DNA of 64,000 bases from Bacillus atrophaeus (GCF_001584335.1 NZ_LSBB01000020.1:905655-969654); one strand, 5' to 3'; counted from the first letter of the stretch, positions 9,664-20,790 are shown. Notes: a model not told the origin generated them from the sequence alone. Numbers and translations are program-made.

Positions 9664-10116
9664 ATGGCAGATCATCATTTTTATTTAAAAGCACAATGGC
9701 CGGGGAAGCGTAATGATGTCGGCACGATAGAAAGCGGAAATCTCATGACATCTATTTCGATTCCAAAGGAAATGGACGGACCGGGGCAGGGTACCAATCC
9801 TGATGAAATGCTTCTTGGCGCAGCCGCTACCTGCTATATTATTACGCTCGCAGCCATGATGGAAAGAAGCGGCCTTGAAAAAGAGGATCTGCATATGGAG
9901 TCAGAGGGTATTGTTGAAGTCAAAAACGGAATTTTCACGTATAAAACAATTATTCACCGCCCTGTTATTTTGCTGAAGCCTGATGCTTCGCAAGCTGATT
10001 TGGCGCTCGCGCATAAACTGGCGGAAAAGGCGGAGTCTTCTTGTATGATTTCGCGTGCAGTTCAGGGGAACGTGGAATTGAAGCTTGAAGCTTCAGTAAG
10101 AGCTTCGGGGGAATAA
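9664..10116 (+). CDS. ymaD: YmaD, OsmC/Ohr-family peroxidase-like protein
   Basis: This 150-residue cytoplasmic protein has the two conserved Cys of the OsmC/Ohr fold: one in ATCYIITLAAMMER and one in ESSCMISRAVQGNVEL. The family reduces organic hydroperoxides using this pair of cysteines. An AAAAAGGAGGATACAGC leader fixes the ATG start. The gene is convergent with ebrB and ends just before a shared hairpin. Confidence 0.88.
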   Translation: MADHHFYLKAQWPGKRNDVGTIESGNLMTSISIPKEMDGPGQGTNPDEMLLGAAATCYIITLAAMMERSGLEKEDLHMESEGIVEVKNGIFTYKTIIHRPVILLKPDASQADLALAHKLAEKAESSCMISRAVQGNVELKLEASVRASGE

Positions 10117-10120
10117 TGGG

Positions 10121-10158
10121 TTCAAACGGTCAGTGTAAGACCGTTTGTTCTTTTTTTG
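10121..10158. terminator. Shared terminator of ymaD and ebrB
   Basis: CAAACGGTC pairs with GACCGTTTG around a 7-nt loop, followed by TTCTTTTTTT on the plus strand. The ebrB stop codon lies inside the hairpin, so it may serve both directions. Confidence 0.85.
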
Positions 10159-10477
10159 CCGATTTTGACTTGTTAAGCAGAACAACCCCGGCTATCACAA
10201 GGGTAAGGCCAAATATCCCTTTCATGCTGATGGTTTCGCCAAAAAGCAAATAACCGATGATAGCGGTCAGCGCTGTACCGATGCCTGACCATGTGGCGTA
10301 TGCCGAAGATAAGTCAATCGTTTTAAGTGACATGCTTAAAAAAGTGAAGGCGGATGCAAATCCTGCTATTACTCCGATGCTGGGTCCGATTTGAGTAAAG
10401 CCTTCAGACAGTTTCAGCATTGTGCTGCCAAATACCTCTGTGATAATTGCCGCAGCTAAAAAAATCATTCCTTTCAT
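10130..10477 (-). CDS. ebrB: EbrB, small multidrug resistance (SMR) subunit
   Basis: This 115-residue SMR protein has four predicted membrane helices. The conserved Glu of helix 1 (IITEVFGSTMLKLSEGF) and the YATWSGIGT loop of helix 3 are present. In B. subtilis EbrA and EbrB form a heteromeric pump exporting ethidium and other cationic dyes. The gene starts 16 bases after the ebrA stop and has an AAGGCGGTG ribosome-binding site, so the two are co-transcribed. Confidence 0.93.
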   Translation of the reverse strand: MKGMIFLAAAIITEVFGSTMLKLSEGFTQIGPSIGVIAGFASAFTFLSMSLKTIDLSSAYATWSGIGTALTAIIGYLLFGETISMKGIFGLTLVIAGVVLLNKSKSAKKEQTVLH

Positions 10478-10493
10478 AAAAACACCGCCTTTT

Positions 10494-10808
10494 TTACCAA
10501 TTTAATAACACAACTCCCGATATTAATAACAGAATCCCGGCAATTCCTTGTTTATTCAGCTTCTCTTCAAACCACTTTGCTCCGATAACCGCTGTCAGCA
10601 CCGTGCCCGCTCCGCTCCAAGTGGCATATGATAAGCCGAGAGGTATATGGTTTAATGTCAGCGACAGCATATAAAAGGCAAGTGAATAACCGATGATGAC
10701 GAACATGATCGGCTTCCAGCGGGTGAAGCCATGAGAGACTTTCAGCATGGCAGCGCCCATTGATTCTGATAATATAGCAATTGCGAGGAAGGTGTAACCT
10801 AATATCAT
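10494..10808 (-). CDS. ebrA: EbrA, small multidrug resistance (SMR) subunit
   Basis: This 104-residue SMR protein has four membrane helices, the helix-1 Glu (ILSESMGAAMLKV) and the YATWSGAGT loop. It is the partner of EbrB in the heteromeric drug pump. Its ATG overlaps the TGA of the upstream tetR-type gene (ATGA), implying translational coupling. The ribosome-binding site GAGGAGG is inside the end of that gene. Confidence 0.93.
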   Translation of the reverse strand: MILGYTFLAIAILSESMGAAMLKVSHGFTRWKPIMFVIIGYSLAFYMLSLTLNHIPLGLSYATWSGAGTVLTAVIGAKWFEEKLNKQGIAGILLLISGVVLLNW

Positions 10809-11347
10809 ATAAAATCCTCCTCTATTACATTCATTAAGCGTTTGAGCAAAAGCGCTTTTTCTTTTTGTTGCAACGGTTCCAGCTGAAACATTTCTGAAAA
10901 CCAGATTCCGTCACAGACAAGCCGGATCAGGTGTGACGTCGCAGGATCAGAAATTTCTTCATCTGCCCTTTTTTTAAATTCTGTATAAAATGTTCTCCAT
11001 GGCTTCAGCAGCTCTTCGTTGAAAGACATGGTCGCAAGCATACTTGTGCACAATTGAACTGTATTTTGGAGTTCAAGATCGTCAAGCGTCGCCAAAACAA
11101 ACGATTTGACGAAAACGGCTTTATCAGACTGCAAATTTTCTTGATGATGATCCAGTAAGTTCTGAAAGTTTGATATGGCGTATTCATTCATTTCGTTAAT
11201 AAGCTCTTCTTTACTTGAAAAATGATAAAGGAGCCCGGCTTTTGTCATGTTTGCTTCTTTCGCCACACGGCTCAAGGTTAAATGCTTTAATCCTTTTTCA
11301 GTAATTGTCTTAGCGGCTGCTTCAAAAATTTCTTCTTTTTTTGACAA
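10805..11347 (-). CDS. TetR-family regulator of the ebrAB pump
   Basis: This 180-residue TetR/AcrR protein has an N-terminal helix-turn-helix (about residues 20-50, LTLSRVAKEANMTKAGLLYH) and a ligand-binding C-terminal region. The TTG start is preceded by AGTAGGTG. It is first in an operon with ebrA and ebrB and overlaps ebrA by four bases. A 20-bp near-perfect palindrome lies 14 bases upstream. By analogy with other TetR-SMR operons it should repress the operon until a pump substrate binds. I do not recall this gene in the 168 locus, so it may be a lineage-specific or ancestral part of the operon. Confidence 0.88.
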   Translation of the reverse strand: MSKKEEIFEAAAKTITEKGLKHLTLSRVAKEANMTKAGLLYHFSSKEELINEMNEYAISNFQNLLDHHQENLQSDKAVFVKSFVLATLDDLELQNTVQLCTSMLATMSFNEELLKPWRTFYTEFKKRADEEISDPATSHLIRLVCDGIWFSEMFQLEPLQQKEKALLLKRLMNVIEEDFI

Positions 11348-11361
11348 AAAAAAACACCTAC

Positions 11362-11381
11362 TTTACTTACCGGTTAGTAAA
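11362..11381 (-). promoter_or_regulatory. Putative TetR operator of the tetR-ebrA-ebrB operon
   Basis: TTTACTTACCGGTTAGTAAA is a 20-bp dyad with only one mismatched pair near the centre, placed directly upstream of the regulator. Its length and symmetry are typical of TetR-family operators, so autoregulation is likely. Confidence 0.75.
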
Positions 11382-11442
11382 GCACATGATATATGATGTT
11401 ATTTTATGAGTCAAGAGATTCATCTTACCTCAAATTCGGACG

Positions 11443-11480
11443 TTAAAAAAGACCCCTTTTTAAGGAGTCTGCTTTTTTTA
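11443..11480 (-). terminator. Terminator of ymaG
   Basis: On the minus strand AGACTCC pairs with GGGGTCT (one G-T pair), followed by TTTTTTAACG. It overlaps the ymaG stop codon. Confidence 0.75.
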
Positions 11481-11765
11481 ATAGTAATATGGATATGGGG
11501 GATACGGATAATAAGGATATCCTCCGTAACCATACGGATAATAAGGATATCCTCCGTAACCATACGGATTAAACAAAGCGCTTCCCACTAGGCCGCCAAC
11601 AAGCCCTCCGATAAACGGGCCGCCATAAAACCCAAAACCGGGACGTCCGAAGCCATAACCGAAACCAGGTCTGCCAAACCCAAATCCAGGTCTTCCGAAA
11701 CCAAAACCCGGTCTTCCAAAAGGCCTCATATCACTTTCAGGTGAATAATGCTGTACTTCATTCAT
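11478..11765 (-). CDS. ymaG: YmaG, Gly/Pro/Tyr-rich repeat protein
   Basis: This 95-residue protein is very low in complexity. After a short polar head (MNEVQHYSPESDMRPF) come four copies of FGRPGFG, a small hydrophobic GGLVGGLVG segment and a tail of repeated YGGYPYYP units. The frame stays open further upstream, but the ATG at 11765 has a CGGAGGTGCC ribosome-binding site, so I start there. Such Gly/Pro/Tyr-rich proteins in Bacillus are often spore-coat or inner-coat associated; YmaG has been listed as a spore protein, but I cannot show this from sequence. The gene is divergent from ymaF. Confidence 0.85.
   Translation of the reverse strand: MNEVQHYSPESDMRPFGRPGFGFGRPGFGFGRPGFGYGFGRPGFGFYGGPFIGGLVGGLVGSALFNPYGYGGYPYYPYGYGGYPYYPYPPYPYYY
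11502..11569 (+). repeat. 30-bp tandem repeat in the ymaG 3' end
   Basis: A 30-bp unit starting ATACGGATAATAAGG occurs twice in full (11502-11531, 11532-11561) plus an 8-bp partial copy. It encodes the YGYGGYPYYP units of YmaG. Confidence 0.85.
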
Positions 11766-11881
11766 AATTAAGGCACCTCCGATAATAAAATAAACTTTAG
11801 CTGATACCAGAGTATTCAGCCTATACCGATTTGATTGGGCGTTTTCACCAAAAGGGAAATTAAAGAAAGGAGTGAGCCGCT

Positions 11882-12286
11882 TTGGGGCTGTACCAATCTG
11901 ACTGGTCAAAAGCTCCCCCGCACGTTCATGCTTATCAAGCAAAAACGAACGTGGTGGAAGGGCACTATCACCTGATTGAAGGATTCTCACAGCCGGAGAA
12001 CGGAAGCAATACGGATAGGCATACGCATTATTATACGGGGATTACGTCTTTTGAAAACGGTCATTTTCACCGCTACTATGGCATTTCCGGACCCGCTATC
12101 CCGAGATCGGACGGGACGCATTATCATGAAATAAAAGAAACCACTTATCTCGCCTACAATGAACCGATAGAAATACAGTACGGCGGTGTTGTGTATGATC
12201 CGAGAAACAACGGGAGAAAGACGCATAGACATGACATGAAGGGGCGAACGCGGGAAATAGTAGGCAATGAGCCGCTCGGCTGGTAA
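11882..12286 (+). CDS. ymaF: YmaF, His-rich conserved protein
   Basis: This 134-residue soluble protein is rich in His and aromatic residues, with repeated motifs of the type HYHLIEGF, HTHYYTGIT, HFHRYYGI and HYHEIKE. These regular H-x-H pairs suggest a YmaF-type beta repeat that may bind metal, but the function is unknown. The TTG start is supported by AAAGGAG about eight bases upstream. It is divergent from ymaG and lies upstream of miaA. Confidence 0.85.
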   Translation: MGLYQSDWSKAPPHVHAYQAKTNVVEGHYHLIEGFSQPENGSNTDRHTHYYTGITSFENGHFHRYYGISGPAIPRSDGTHYHEIKETTYLAYNEPIEIQYGGVVYDPRNNGRKTHRHDMKGRTREIVGNEPLGW

Positions 12287-12386
12287 AAGACGTTTACCGC
12301 GTCAGAAAAAGGGCAAAATGAATAGGTGGTTGAATATATGAGTAGTGTTATAATAGGGGGAGATTTGTAAAAGAGAGTGATGTGCA

Positions 12387-13331
12387 GTGAAAAAGACAAA
12401 ACAGCCCGTTGTCATTCTGGTCGGACCGACGGCAGTGGGAAAAACAAATATAAGTATCCAGCTTGCTAAAGCGTTAAATGCCGAAATTATCAGCGGAGAT
12501 TCGATGCAGATTTATAAAGGCATGGATATCGGCACGGCAAAGATTTCTGAGCGGGAGATGGAGGGCATACCTCACCATTTGATTGATATTCTTGACCCAT
12601 CTGAGCCTTTTTCAACCGCTGATTACCAAAGATTGGTAAGGTCTAAGATCAAAGAGATCAGCGAAAGAGGAAAGCTTCCCATGATTGTCGGAGGGACGGG
12701 TCTGTATATTCAATCTGTTCTGTATGATTATACATTTACAGAAGAAGCGAACGATCCCGCTTTCCGCAAAAAAATGGAGGAAGCGGCTGTTCAGGAGGGC
12801 GCCGAAGCCCTTCACGCCAGATTGGCTGCGGCCGATTCTGAAGCTGCAGCTTCGATTCATCCGAACAATATCAGAAGAGTGATCCGCGCCTTAGAAATTT
12901 TACATACGTCAGGCAAAACGATGTCACAGCATTTAAAAGAGCAGAAACGCGAACAGCTGTATCATTCAGTTATGATCGGCCTTACAATGGACAGAGAAGC
13001 GCTTTACGAGAGAATTAATGAGCGGGTGGATATGATGATGGCAGAGGGCCTCGCTGACGAAGTCAAACGGCTTTACAATCAAAATCTGAGAGACTGCCAA
13101 TCCATTCAGGCAATCGGCTATAAGGAACTGTACGCATATTTTGACGGAATTGTGACACTTTCGGAAGCTGTCGAGCAATTAAAACAAAACTCCAGACGGT
13201 ATGCTAAACGCCAACTGACATGGTTTCGCAACAAAATGCACGTCTCTTGGTTTGATATGACGCCGCCTGTCGATGCCGTGCTGAAGGAAAAGGAAATTTT
13301 CACACATATAGCAGGAAAACTTGAACTTTGA
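12387..13331 (+). CDS. miaA: tRNA dimethylallyltransferase MiaA
   Basis: This 314-residue protein begins with the P-loop GPTAVGKT and continues with the family motifs SGDSMQIYKGMDIGTAK and GGTGLYIQ. MiaA adds a dimethylallyl group to A37 of tRNAs reading UNN codons, in the cytoplasm. I use the GTG start, which gives the family N-terminus. hfq follows 39 bases later, the usual miaA-hfq order. Confidence 0.96.
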   Translation: MKKTKQPVVILVGPTAVGKTNISIQLAKALNAEIISGDSMQIYKGMDIGTAKISEREMEGIPHHLIDILDPSEPFSTADYQRLVRSKIKEISERGKLPMIVGGTGLYIQSVLYDYTFTEEANDPAFRKKMEEAAVQEGAEALHARLAAADSEAAASIHPNNIRRVIRALEILHTSGKTMSQHLKEQKREQLYHSVMIGLTMDREALYERINERVDMMMAEGLADEVKRLYNQNLRDCQSIQAIGYKELYAYFDGIVTLSEAVEQLKQNSRRYAKRQLTWFRNKMHVSWFDMTPPVDAVLKEKEIFTHIAGKLEL

Positions 13332-13370
13332 TCGAAACAGTATGATATAGAGAATCAAGGAGGACAAAAC

Positions 13371-13592
13371 ATGAAACCGATTAATATTCAGGATCAGTTT
13401 TTGAATCAAATCCGAAAAGAAAATACGTTTGTTACTGTTTTTTTACTAAACGGCTTTCAGTTGCGCGGCCAAGTGAAAGGCTTTGATAACTTTACGGTAT
13501 TGCTTGAAACCGAAGGAAAGCAGCAGCTTATATATAAACATGCCATCTCTACCTTCGCCCCGCAAAAAAACGTCCAGCTTGAACTCGAATAG
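13371..13592 (+). CDS. hfq: RNA chaperone Hfq
   Basis: This 73-residue Sm-like protein carries Sm1 ([23 protein letters not shown]) and Sm2 (YKHAISTF) motifs and forms a hexameric ring. AAGGAGGACAAAAC precedes the ATG. The Bacillus protein is short and lacks the long C-terminal tail of enteric Hfq. It is followed at once by a strong terminator. Confidence 0.97.
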   Translation: MKPINIQDQFLNQIRKENTFVTVFLLNGFQLRGQVKGFDNFTVLLETEGKQQLIYKHAISTFAPQKNVQLELE

Positions 13593-13598
13593 AATCAT

Positions 13599-13631
13599 GA
13601 AAAAGGCCATTTTTCAGGGCCTTTTTTTTAT
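13599..13631 (+). terminator. Terminator after hfq
   Basis: AAAAAGGCC and GGCCTTTTTTTT arms surround an 8-nt loop, ending in a long T run. Confidence 0.9.
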
Positions 13632-13707
13632 GCCCGGCGGAACATTTTTTATATTCATACGTATAGGTATGCCATAATGGAAAATCGTAAAGACGGGGGA
13701 TGGGAGA

Positions 13708-13977
13708 ATGTTGACGGAAAGTGAAACAGAACTGAGAAGAATCAGAATTGCGCTTGTGTTTATTGCTGTATTTTTATTTTTCGGAAGCTGCGGAAATCAA
13801 GAAACTGTGGTCGATACCGACCATAGTGATTATGAAATCCCGCAGACAAGCTCATTTCCGCTGGACCATAATCATTTTGGCGTTGTCGAGGACGGAACGG
13901 TCAAAATATATAAGTATGATGAATCAAAGAACGAGGTAACACTTAAAAAAGAATGGCTATCCGATGAGCTTGAATAA
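13708..13977 (+). CDS. ymzC: YmzC, small membrane-anchored or lipoprotein-like protein
   Basis: This 89-residue protein has a hydrophobic segment (residues ~13-28, IALVFIAVFLFFGSCG) ending in GSC, which may be a lipobox or simply a signal anchor. A polar outer domain follows, containing FPLDHNHFGVVEDGTVKIY. The ATG is preceded by GGGGATGGGAG. Function unknown; position between hfq and ymzA matches ymzC. Confidence 0.82.
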   Translation: MLTESETELRRIRIALVFIAVFLFFGSCGNQETVVDTDHSDYEIPQTSSFPLDHNHFGVVEDGTVKIYKYDESKNEVTLKKEWLSDELE

Positions 13978-14058
13978 TTTTCACAAGCATTCGAATTTAC
14001 AAAGCGGACCGATGCCGCTAAACTAAGTACTGACATAGATCATGCAGAGGGTGAGAAT

Positions 14059-14271
14059 ATGAAACACAAGGTTATTATCAATCATTGGGAAGAAACCTGT
14101 GAGGATGATTCCTGTTATGAATATGGCACAAGCATCATTGTAAACGGCAAAGAACTGATCAGAGAAGCATCCATTGCAAGCGCCCTGAAAGCAGTCTTAG
14201 AAGAAATCGGCGCTGACGCAGAAATTGAAGAAACCGTTGAAAGCGAATGTTGTGATTCTTACAAAAAATAA
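14059..14271 (+). CDS. ymzA: YmzA, small acidic protein
   Basis: This 70-residue acidic protein contains several Cys (TCEDDSCYEYGT and SECCDS near the end). The AGAGGGTGAGAAT leader supports the ATG. The gene sits just upstream of the nrd operon but is separated from it by a terminator and NrdR boxes, so it is probably not part of that transcript. Function unknown. Confidence 0.82.
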   Translation: MKHKVIINHWEETCEDDSCYEYGTSIIVNGKELIREASIASALKAVLEEIGADAEIEETVESECCDSYKK

Positions 14272-14339
14272 GAAAAAAAATCTAGACTACTAAGCAGTTT
14301 TTTTTCGTGTTATGATATACATCGGCTTAAAAATGACCC

Positions 14340-14384
14340 TTTCGAGTAGGACGAGAGACGATTCTCGTTCTGCTCTCTTTTTTG
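14340..14384 (+). terminator. Strong terminator between ymzA and nrdI
   Basis: GAGTAGGACGAGA pairs with TCTCGTTCTGCTC and is followed by TCTTTTTTT. It closes the ymzA unit before the nrd promoter. Confidence 0.85.
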
Positions 14385-14445
14385 GGCGCATAAGGAGCCG
14401 GGCAAAGGTCCTGAATAGAGAAAATATGAACTTTTTATAAAAGCG

Positions 14446-14494
14446 AATCTATATATTGTGTTTTTCGGATGTGATAGTATACTATATATAGTGT
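14446..14494 (+). promoter_or_regulatory. Two NrdR boxes over the nrd promoter
   Basis: AATCTATATATTGTGT (14446-14461) and ATACTATATATAGTGT (14479-14494) both match the 16-bp NrdR consensus and start 33 bp apart, about three helical turns. They overlap a likely promoter (TTGTGT, then TATACT about 16 bp further), which fits repression by the ATP-cone regulator NrdR. Confidence 0.85.
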
Positions 14495-14535
14495 TAGGAG
14501 ATAAGAGATTCATAATTTGTAATAGGTCGTGATAA

Positions 14536-16993
<2,458 letters not shown>

Positions 16994-17010
16994 TTAAAGG
17001 AGAGTTTATA

Positions 17011-17997
17011 GTGACGAAAATTTATGACGCAGCAAACTGGTCAAAGCATGAAGATGATTTTACCCAAATGTTCTATAATCAAAATGTAAAGCAGTTCTGG
17101 CTTCCGGAAGAGATTGCTTTAAACGGCGATCTCCTCACTTGGAAGTACCTTGGGAAAAACGAACAAGATACTTATATGAAGGTGCTCGCCGGGCTTACTC
17201 TTCTTGATACCGAGCAGGGAAATACAGGAATGCCGATCGTGGCCGACCACGTAGAGGGCCATCAGCGCAAAGCGGTGCTGAACTTTATGGCCATGATGGA
17301 GAATGCGGTGCACGCAAAATCGTATTCCAATATTTTTATGACACTTGCGCCTACTGAAACCATCAACGAAGTGTTCGAATGGGTTAAACAAAATAAATTT
17401 TTGCAGAAAAAAGCTCAAATCATTGTCGGCCTTTATCAAAGCATTAAAAAAGATGATGAGATTTCATTATTCAAAGCCATGGTAGCGTCGGTTTATCTGG
17501 AAAGCTTTTTGTTCTACAGCGGGTTCTATTATCCGCTATACTTCTACGGACAAGGAAAGCTGATGCAGAGCGGAGAAATCATCAACCTGATTCTGCGCGA
17601 TGAAGCCATTCACGGCGTATACATCGGGCTCCTTGCACAAGAAATATACAATAAGCAGCCCGAAGAGAAAAAAGCTGAACTGCGCGAGTTCTCAATTGAA
17701 CTATTGGAACAGCTTTATGAAAATGAACTTGAATATACAGAGGATCTGTATGACCAAGTCGGGCTGTCACACGATGTGAAGAAGTTTATCCGCTATAACG
17801 CGAATAAAGCACTTATGAACCTTGGCTTTGATTCTTACTTTGAAGAAGAAGAAATTAATCCGATCGTCTTAAACGGATTAAACACAAAAACAAAATCACA
17901 TGACTTCTTCTCGATGAAGGGGAATGGCTATAAGAAAGCTACGGTGGAGCCGATTAAAGACGACGACTTTTATTTTGATGAAAAAGAGCAGATATAA
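17011..17997 (+). CDS. nrdF: Ribonucleoside-diphosphate reductase beta chain NrdF
   Basis: This 328-residue radical-generating subunit has the di-metal ligands in [28 protein letters not shown] and RDEAIHG; Tyr in HAKSY is the likely radical site. An in-frame upstream TTG at 16981 would give ten more residues, but the GTG at 17011 has AAAGGAG at the right distance and matches the family N-terminus. The stop codon lies inside a hairpin. Confidence 0.96.
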   Translation: MTKIYDAANWSKHEDDFTQMFYNQNVKQFWLPEEIALNGDLLTWKYLGKNEQDTYMKVLAGLTLLDTEQGNTGMPIVADHVEGHQRKAVLNFMAMMENAVHAKSYSNIFMTLAPTETINEVFEWVKQNKFLQKKAQIIVGLYQSIKKDDEISLFKAMVASVYLESFLFYSGFYYPLYFYGQGKLMQSGEIINLILRDEAIHGVYIGLLAQEIYNKQPEEKKAELREFSIELLEQLYENELEYTEDLYDQVGLSHDVKKFIRYNANKALMNLGFDSYFEEEEINPIVLNGLNTKTKSHDFFSMKGNGYKKATVEPIKDDDFYFDEKEQI

Positions 17998-18012
17998 TAT
18001 CTGCTCTTTTCG
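17982..18012 (+). terminator. Hairpin at the end of nrdF
   Basis: AAAGAGCAGATA and TATCTGCTCTTT pair almost without a loop, followed by TCGG rather than a full T run. It may only partly terminate, letting ymaB be read. Confidence 0.65.
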
Positions 18013-18044
18013 GCTTGATGATGTGAACAGGAGGAAAACGAAAA

Positions 18045-18665
18045 ATGGAAAAAATGGATGAAGTTATTTTAGTTGCTCCGCGGGATGAAGTGTTTAAGAA
18101 AGAAAGCTTAACCTTCCAAGGCGTAAACAGTGAAGACGAACGTATCACTGAAATCATGGCGCAGATTGAAGCGCATTATCGTGAAATGAGAAGGGGAGAT
18201 GCTGAAGAAGATCCGCTCTTCAAGCAGCCGATTCCTTACGTAGTCATTACACGCGAAGATGAAGTGTTTGTTTATGAACGGCTTGTAGGCGGAGGAGAGA
18301 CGCGTCTGCACAATAAACTTTCGCTTGGTTTTGGCGGCCATATGAATCACATTGAAGGGGCAGCATCATTTTCGGAAGTGTTAAAACTAAACACTGACCG
18401 CGAGCTGGATGAGGAACTTCAAATCAATGGAGAAGATAAACTGAAGATCGTCACACTCGGTTTAATCAATGATGACGAAAACAGTGTCGGTAAAGTGCAT
18501 ATCGGCATCCTTTCAGCGCTTCAATTGAAATCAGGAGCACATGTGGAAGTCAAAGAAAAGGAACAAATTGCAGGCAAGTGGATGAGCATTTCTGAGTTAA
18601 AACAAGAAAGTGTTTACAGCCGGCTGGAAACGTGGTCGCAGTTTGTCGTGGATATTTTAGAATAG
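18045..18665 (+). CDS. ymaB: YmaB, Nudix-like protein
   Basis: This 206-residue soluble protein has a Nudix-like segment: FGGHMNHIEGA followed by RELDEELQI. The box deviates from the consensus, so hydrolase activity is uncertain. It follows nrdF by 47 bases with a GAGGAAAACG ribosome-binding region and is usually transcribed with the nrd operon. It was reported among genes hard to inactivate in B. subtilis, but its substrate is not known to me. Confidence 0.88.
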   Translation: MEKMDEVILVAPRDEVFKKESLTFQGVNSEDERITEIMAQIEAHYREMRRGDAEEDPLFKQPIPYVVITREDEVFVYERLVGGGETRLHNKLSLGFGGHMNHIEGAASFSEVLKLNTDRELDEELQINGEDKLKIVTLGLINDDENSVGKVHIGILSALQLKSGAHVEVKEKEQIAGKWMSISELKQESVYSRLETWSQFVVDILE

Positions 18666-18708
18666 AAAAACCCGGTTCCTCTATTAGAGAGAGGGACCGG
18701 GTTTTTTT
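18666..18708. terminator. Terminator between ymaB and cwlC
   Basis: AAAAACCCGGTTCCTC and GAGGGACCGGGTTTTTT form a long GC-rich stem. It lies between convergent genes and can act in both directions. Confidence 0.92.
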
Positions 18709-18709
18709 C

Positions 18710-19474
18710 TTATTCTTGTACGATAAACGCATCAAAGCCGGCATTTTTTGCTTTAGTGACAAGAGCATCAGCGTTGTTTTGTGAAGAAAAAGCGCCAATT
18801 TGCACCTTGTATAGGCTGTCCTTTAAAAGCACGATCGCATTGAAACCTTTAGCCTTTGCGCTGGAAGCGAGCGAATCTGCATTTGCTTTTACTTTAAAGG
18901 CTCCGATTTGGACTTTGTATAAACTGTCGCTAGGCTTTTTTTTTAGATTAAAGGCTTGTGCCAACCCATTGGCATGTCCCCTTGCCAGGCTCTGAATAAA
19001 ACTCGCTGTTTTTAATTTGTTGGCATCTGCCGCTGTGTCAATAAAACCGTTTTCTGTAAGCAATGCAGGCATGGCAGTCTCTCTTAACACAAGGAAATTT
19101 GCTGATTTTTTCCCTCTGTCGGCAAAGTCCGCCGCTTTCAAAACCTCTCCATGGATATGTGACTGGTAAGTTGTCGTCGGCGATCCGACTCCCGGATAAA
19201 CATAGCTCTCAAAGCCAGTCCCGCCTCCGGCATTAATATGAATGGATAAAAAATAATCTGCTCCCCAGCTATTAGCCGCATCCGCCCGGTCATCTAAGCT
19301 GACAAATTGGTCGCTTGTCCTGCTCATTCGTAAAGAAACATCCTCATACTCGTTGGTTAAAATCGTGCGTAACGCTAAAGCGATTTGCAAAGTCAGCGCC
19401 TTTTCCTGCAAACCATTGCCTGTTGCACCAGGATCAGTCCCCCCATGGCCCGGATCAATAAAAATTTTAACCAT
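18710..19474 (-). CDS. cwlC: CwlC, N-acetylmuramoyl-L-alanine amidase for mother-cell lysis
   Basis: This is a 254-residue amidase_3 enzyme. The zinc-binding motif begins at DPGHGGTDPGA, followed by the later His in FLSIHINAGGG and Glu in LTENGFI. Two SPOR repeats end the protein (each SLYKVQIGAF) and bind denuded peptidoglycan. CwlC is made by the mother cell late in sporulation and helps it lyse. The frame extends to 19504, but the ATG at 19474 has GAGGTG six bases upstream and gives the family N-terminus (MVKIFIDPGHGG). Confidence 0.95.
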   Translation of the reverse strand: MVKIFIDPGHGGTDPGATGNGLQEKALTLQIALALRTILTNEYEDVSLRMSRTSDQFVSLDDRADAANSWGADYFLSIHINAGGGTGFESYVYPGVGSPTTTYQSHIHGEVLKAADFADRGKKSANFLVLRETAMPALLTENGFIDTAADANKLKTASFIQSLARGHANGLAQAFNLKKKPSDSLYKVQIGAFKVKANADSLASSAKAKGFNAIVLLKDSLYKVQIGAFSSQNNADALVTKAKNAGFDAFIVQE

Positions 19475-19779
19475 TCCCATCACCTCATTACAGCATATGA
19501 ACAAAACCGATTGGTGCTTGTACTAATGTCTTTACCGAAAAAAATAAGAAAAGCGCCTCCTATTTCCCGGAAAATAAAAAAATATATGGTTTGTCCCCGC
19601 TATCGTCATGAATACAATAAGAAATAAAGTATTTCTCGGGAAAGCGCAGGATTCAACATCGTTCCCGAAAAGAACTGTTGTTTTGACAGGCGGATGTCAA
19701 AAACAAGCCCCCTCATGATAGGCGCGTGTCACAAACGCTTCATTCATGAATAACATAAAGAGAAAACAGAGAGGTGAAA
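19475..19779. other. Divergent intergenic region between cwlC and spoVK
   Basis: No further gene is seen. It must hold both sporulation promoters (sigma-K for cwlC and sigma-E for spoVK by analogy), but I could not match either consensus with confidence. Confidence 0.5.
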
Positions 19780-20748
19780 ATGTTGGAGCGCGCTGTAACC
19801 TATAAAAATAACGGACAGATCAACATTATTCTTAACGGACAAAAGCAGGTGCTGACAAATGCTGAAGCAGAGGCGGAATATCAGACCGCTGTCCAAAAAA
19901 ATGAAGCCAAGCACGGCATTCTGAAAGAAATAGAAAAAGAAATGAATACATTGGTCGGCATGGAGGAAATGAAACGGAATATCAAAGAAATTTACGCTTG
20001 GATCTTTGTGAACCAAAAACGGGCGGAACAAGGTTTAAAAGCGGGAAAACAAGCATTGCATATGATGTTTAAAGGCAATCCCGGCACAGGAAAAACAACT
20101 GTCGCCAGGCTTATCGGCAGACTTTTTTTTGAAATGAATGTCCTGTCAAAAGGTCACCTCATTGAGGCTGAACGAGCGGATCTTGTCGGGGAATACATCG
20201 GCCACACGGCACAAAAAACAAGAGATTTAATCAAAAAGTCACTGGGCGGAATTTTATTTATTGATGAAGCCTACTCCTTGGCAAGAGGCGGAGAAAAAGA
20301 CTTTGGGAAAGAAGCAATAGACACGCTCGTAAAGCATATGGAGGACAAACAGCATGAATTTATTTTAATTCTTGCCGGATATTCAAGAGAAATGGACCAT
20401 TTTTTATCATTAAACCCCGGGCTTCAATCACGATTTCCTATTAGTATTGATTTTCCGGATTACTCCGTATCTCAGCTGATGGATATTGCGAAACGAATGA
20501 TCGCAGATAGGGAATATCAATTCAGTCAGGAAGCGGAATGGAAATTAAAAGATTACTTAATGACGGTCAAAAGCACAACAAGCCCCGTCAAATTCAGCAA
20601 CGGGCGATTTGTGAGAAATGTCATTGAAAAATCAATACGCACCCAAGCTATGAGGCTCTTAATGGGAGATCAATACTTAAAAAGCGACTTGATGACAATA
20701 AAAAGCCAGGATCTCACAATAAAAGAAGAGGTGCCGGGCACAGGATAG
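19780..20748 (+). CDS. spoVK: SpoVK, sporulation AAA ATPase
   Basis: This 322-residue CbbX-like AAA protein has Walker A GNPGTGKTT, Walker B GGILFIDEAYSL and an Arg finger region (GLQSRFPI). It is required at stage V of sporulation in the mother cell. The frame also has a GTG at 19774, but this lies in the ribosome-binding site AGAGGTG; the ATG at 19780 is correctly spaced. Confidence 0.95.
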   Translation: MLERAVTYKNNGQINIILNGQKQVLTNAEAEAEYQTAVQKNEAKHGILKEIEKEMNTLVGMEEMKRNIKEIYAWIFVNQKRAEQGLKAGKQALHMMFKGNPGTGKTTVARLIGRLFFEMNVLSKGHLIEAERADLVGEYIGHTAQKTRDLIKKSLGGILFIDEAYSLARGGEKDFGKEAIDTLVKHMEDKQHEFILILAGYSREMDHFLSLNPGLQSRFPISIDFPDYSVSQLMDIAKRMIADREYQFSQEAEWKLKDYLMTVKSTTSPVKFSNGRFVRNVIEKSIRTQAMRLLMGDQYLKSDLMTIKSQDLTIKEEVPGTG

Positions 20749-20790
20749 ACCTCTCGCCACAGGGAGGTCTGTTTGTTTGCTCTTTTTTAG
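20745..20790 (+). terminator. Terminator of spoVK
   Basis: AGACCTC pairs with GAGGTCT, followed by GTTTGTTTGCTCTTTTTT. Confidence 0.75.

Noticed and set aside
11478..11990. A longer frame of 170 residues covering ymaG and its upstream region
   Set aside because: The extra 75 codons lack a ribosome-binding site and overlap divergent ymaF; the ATG at 11765 with CGGAGGTGCC is the better start.
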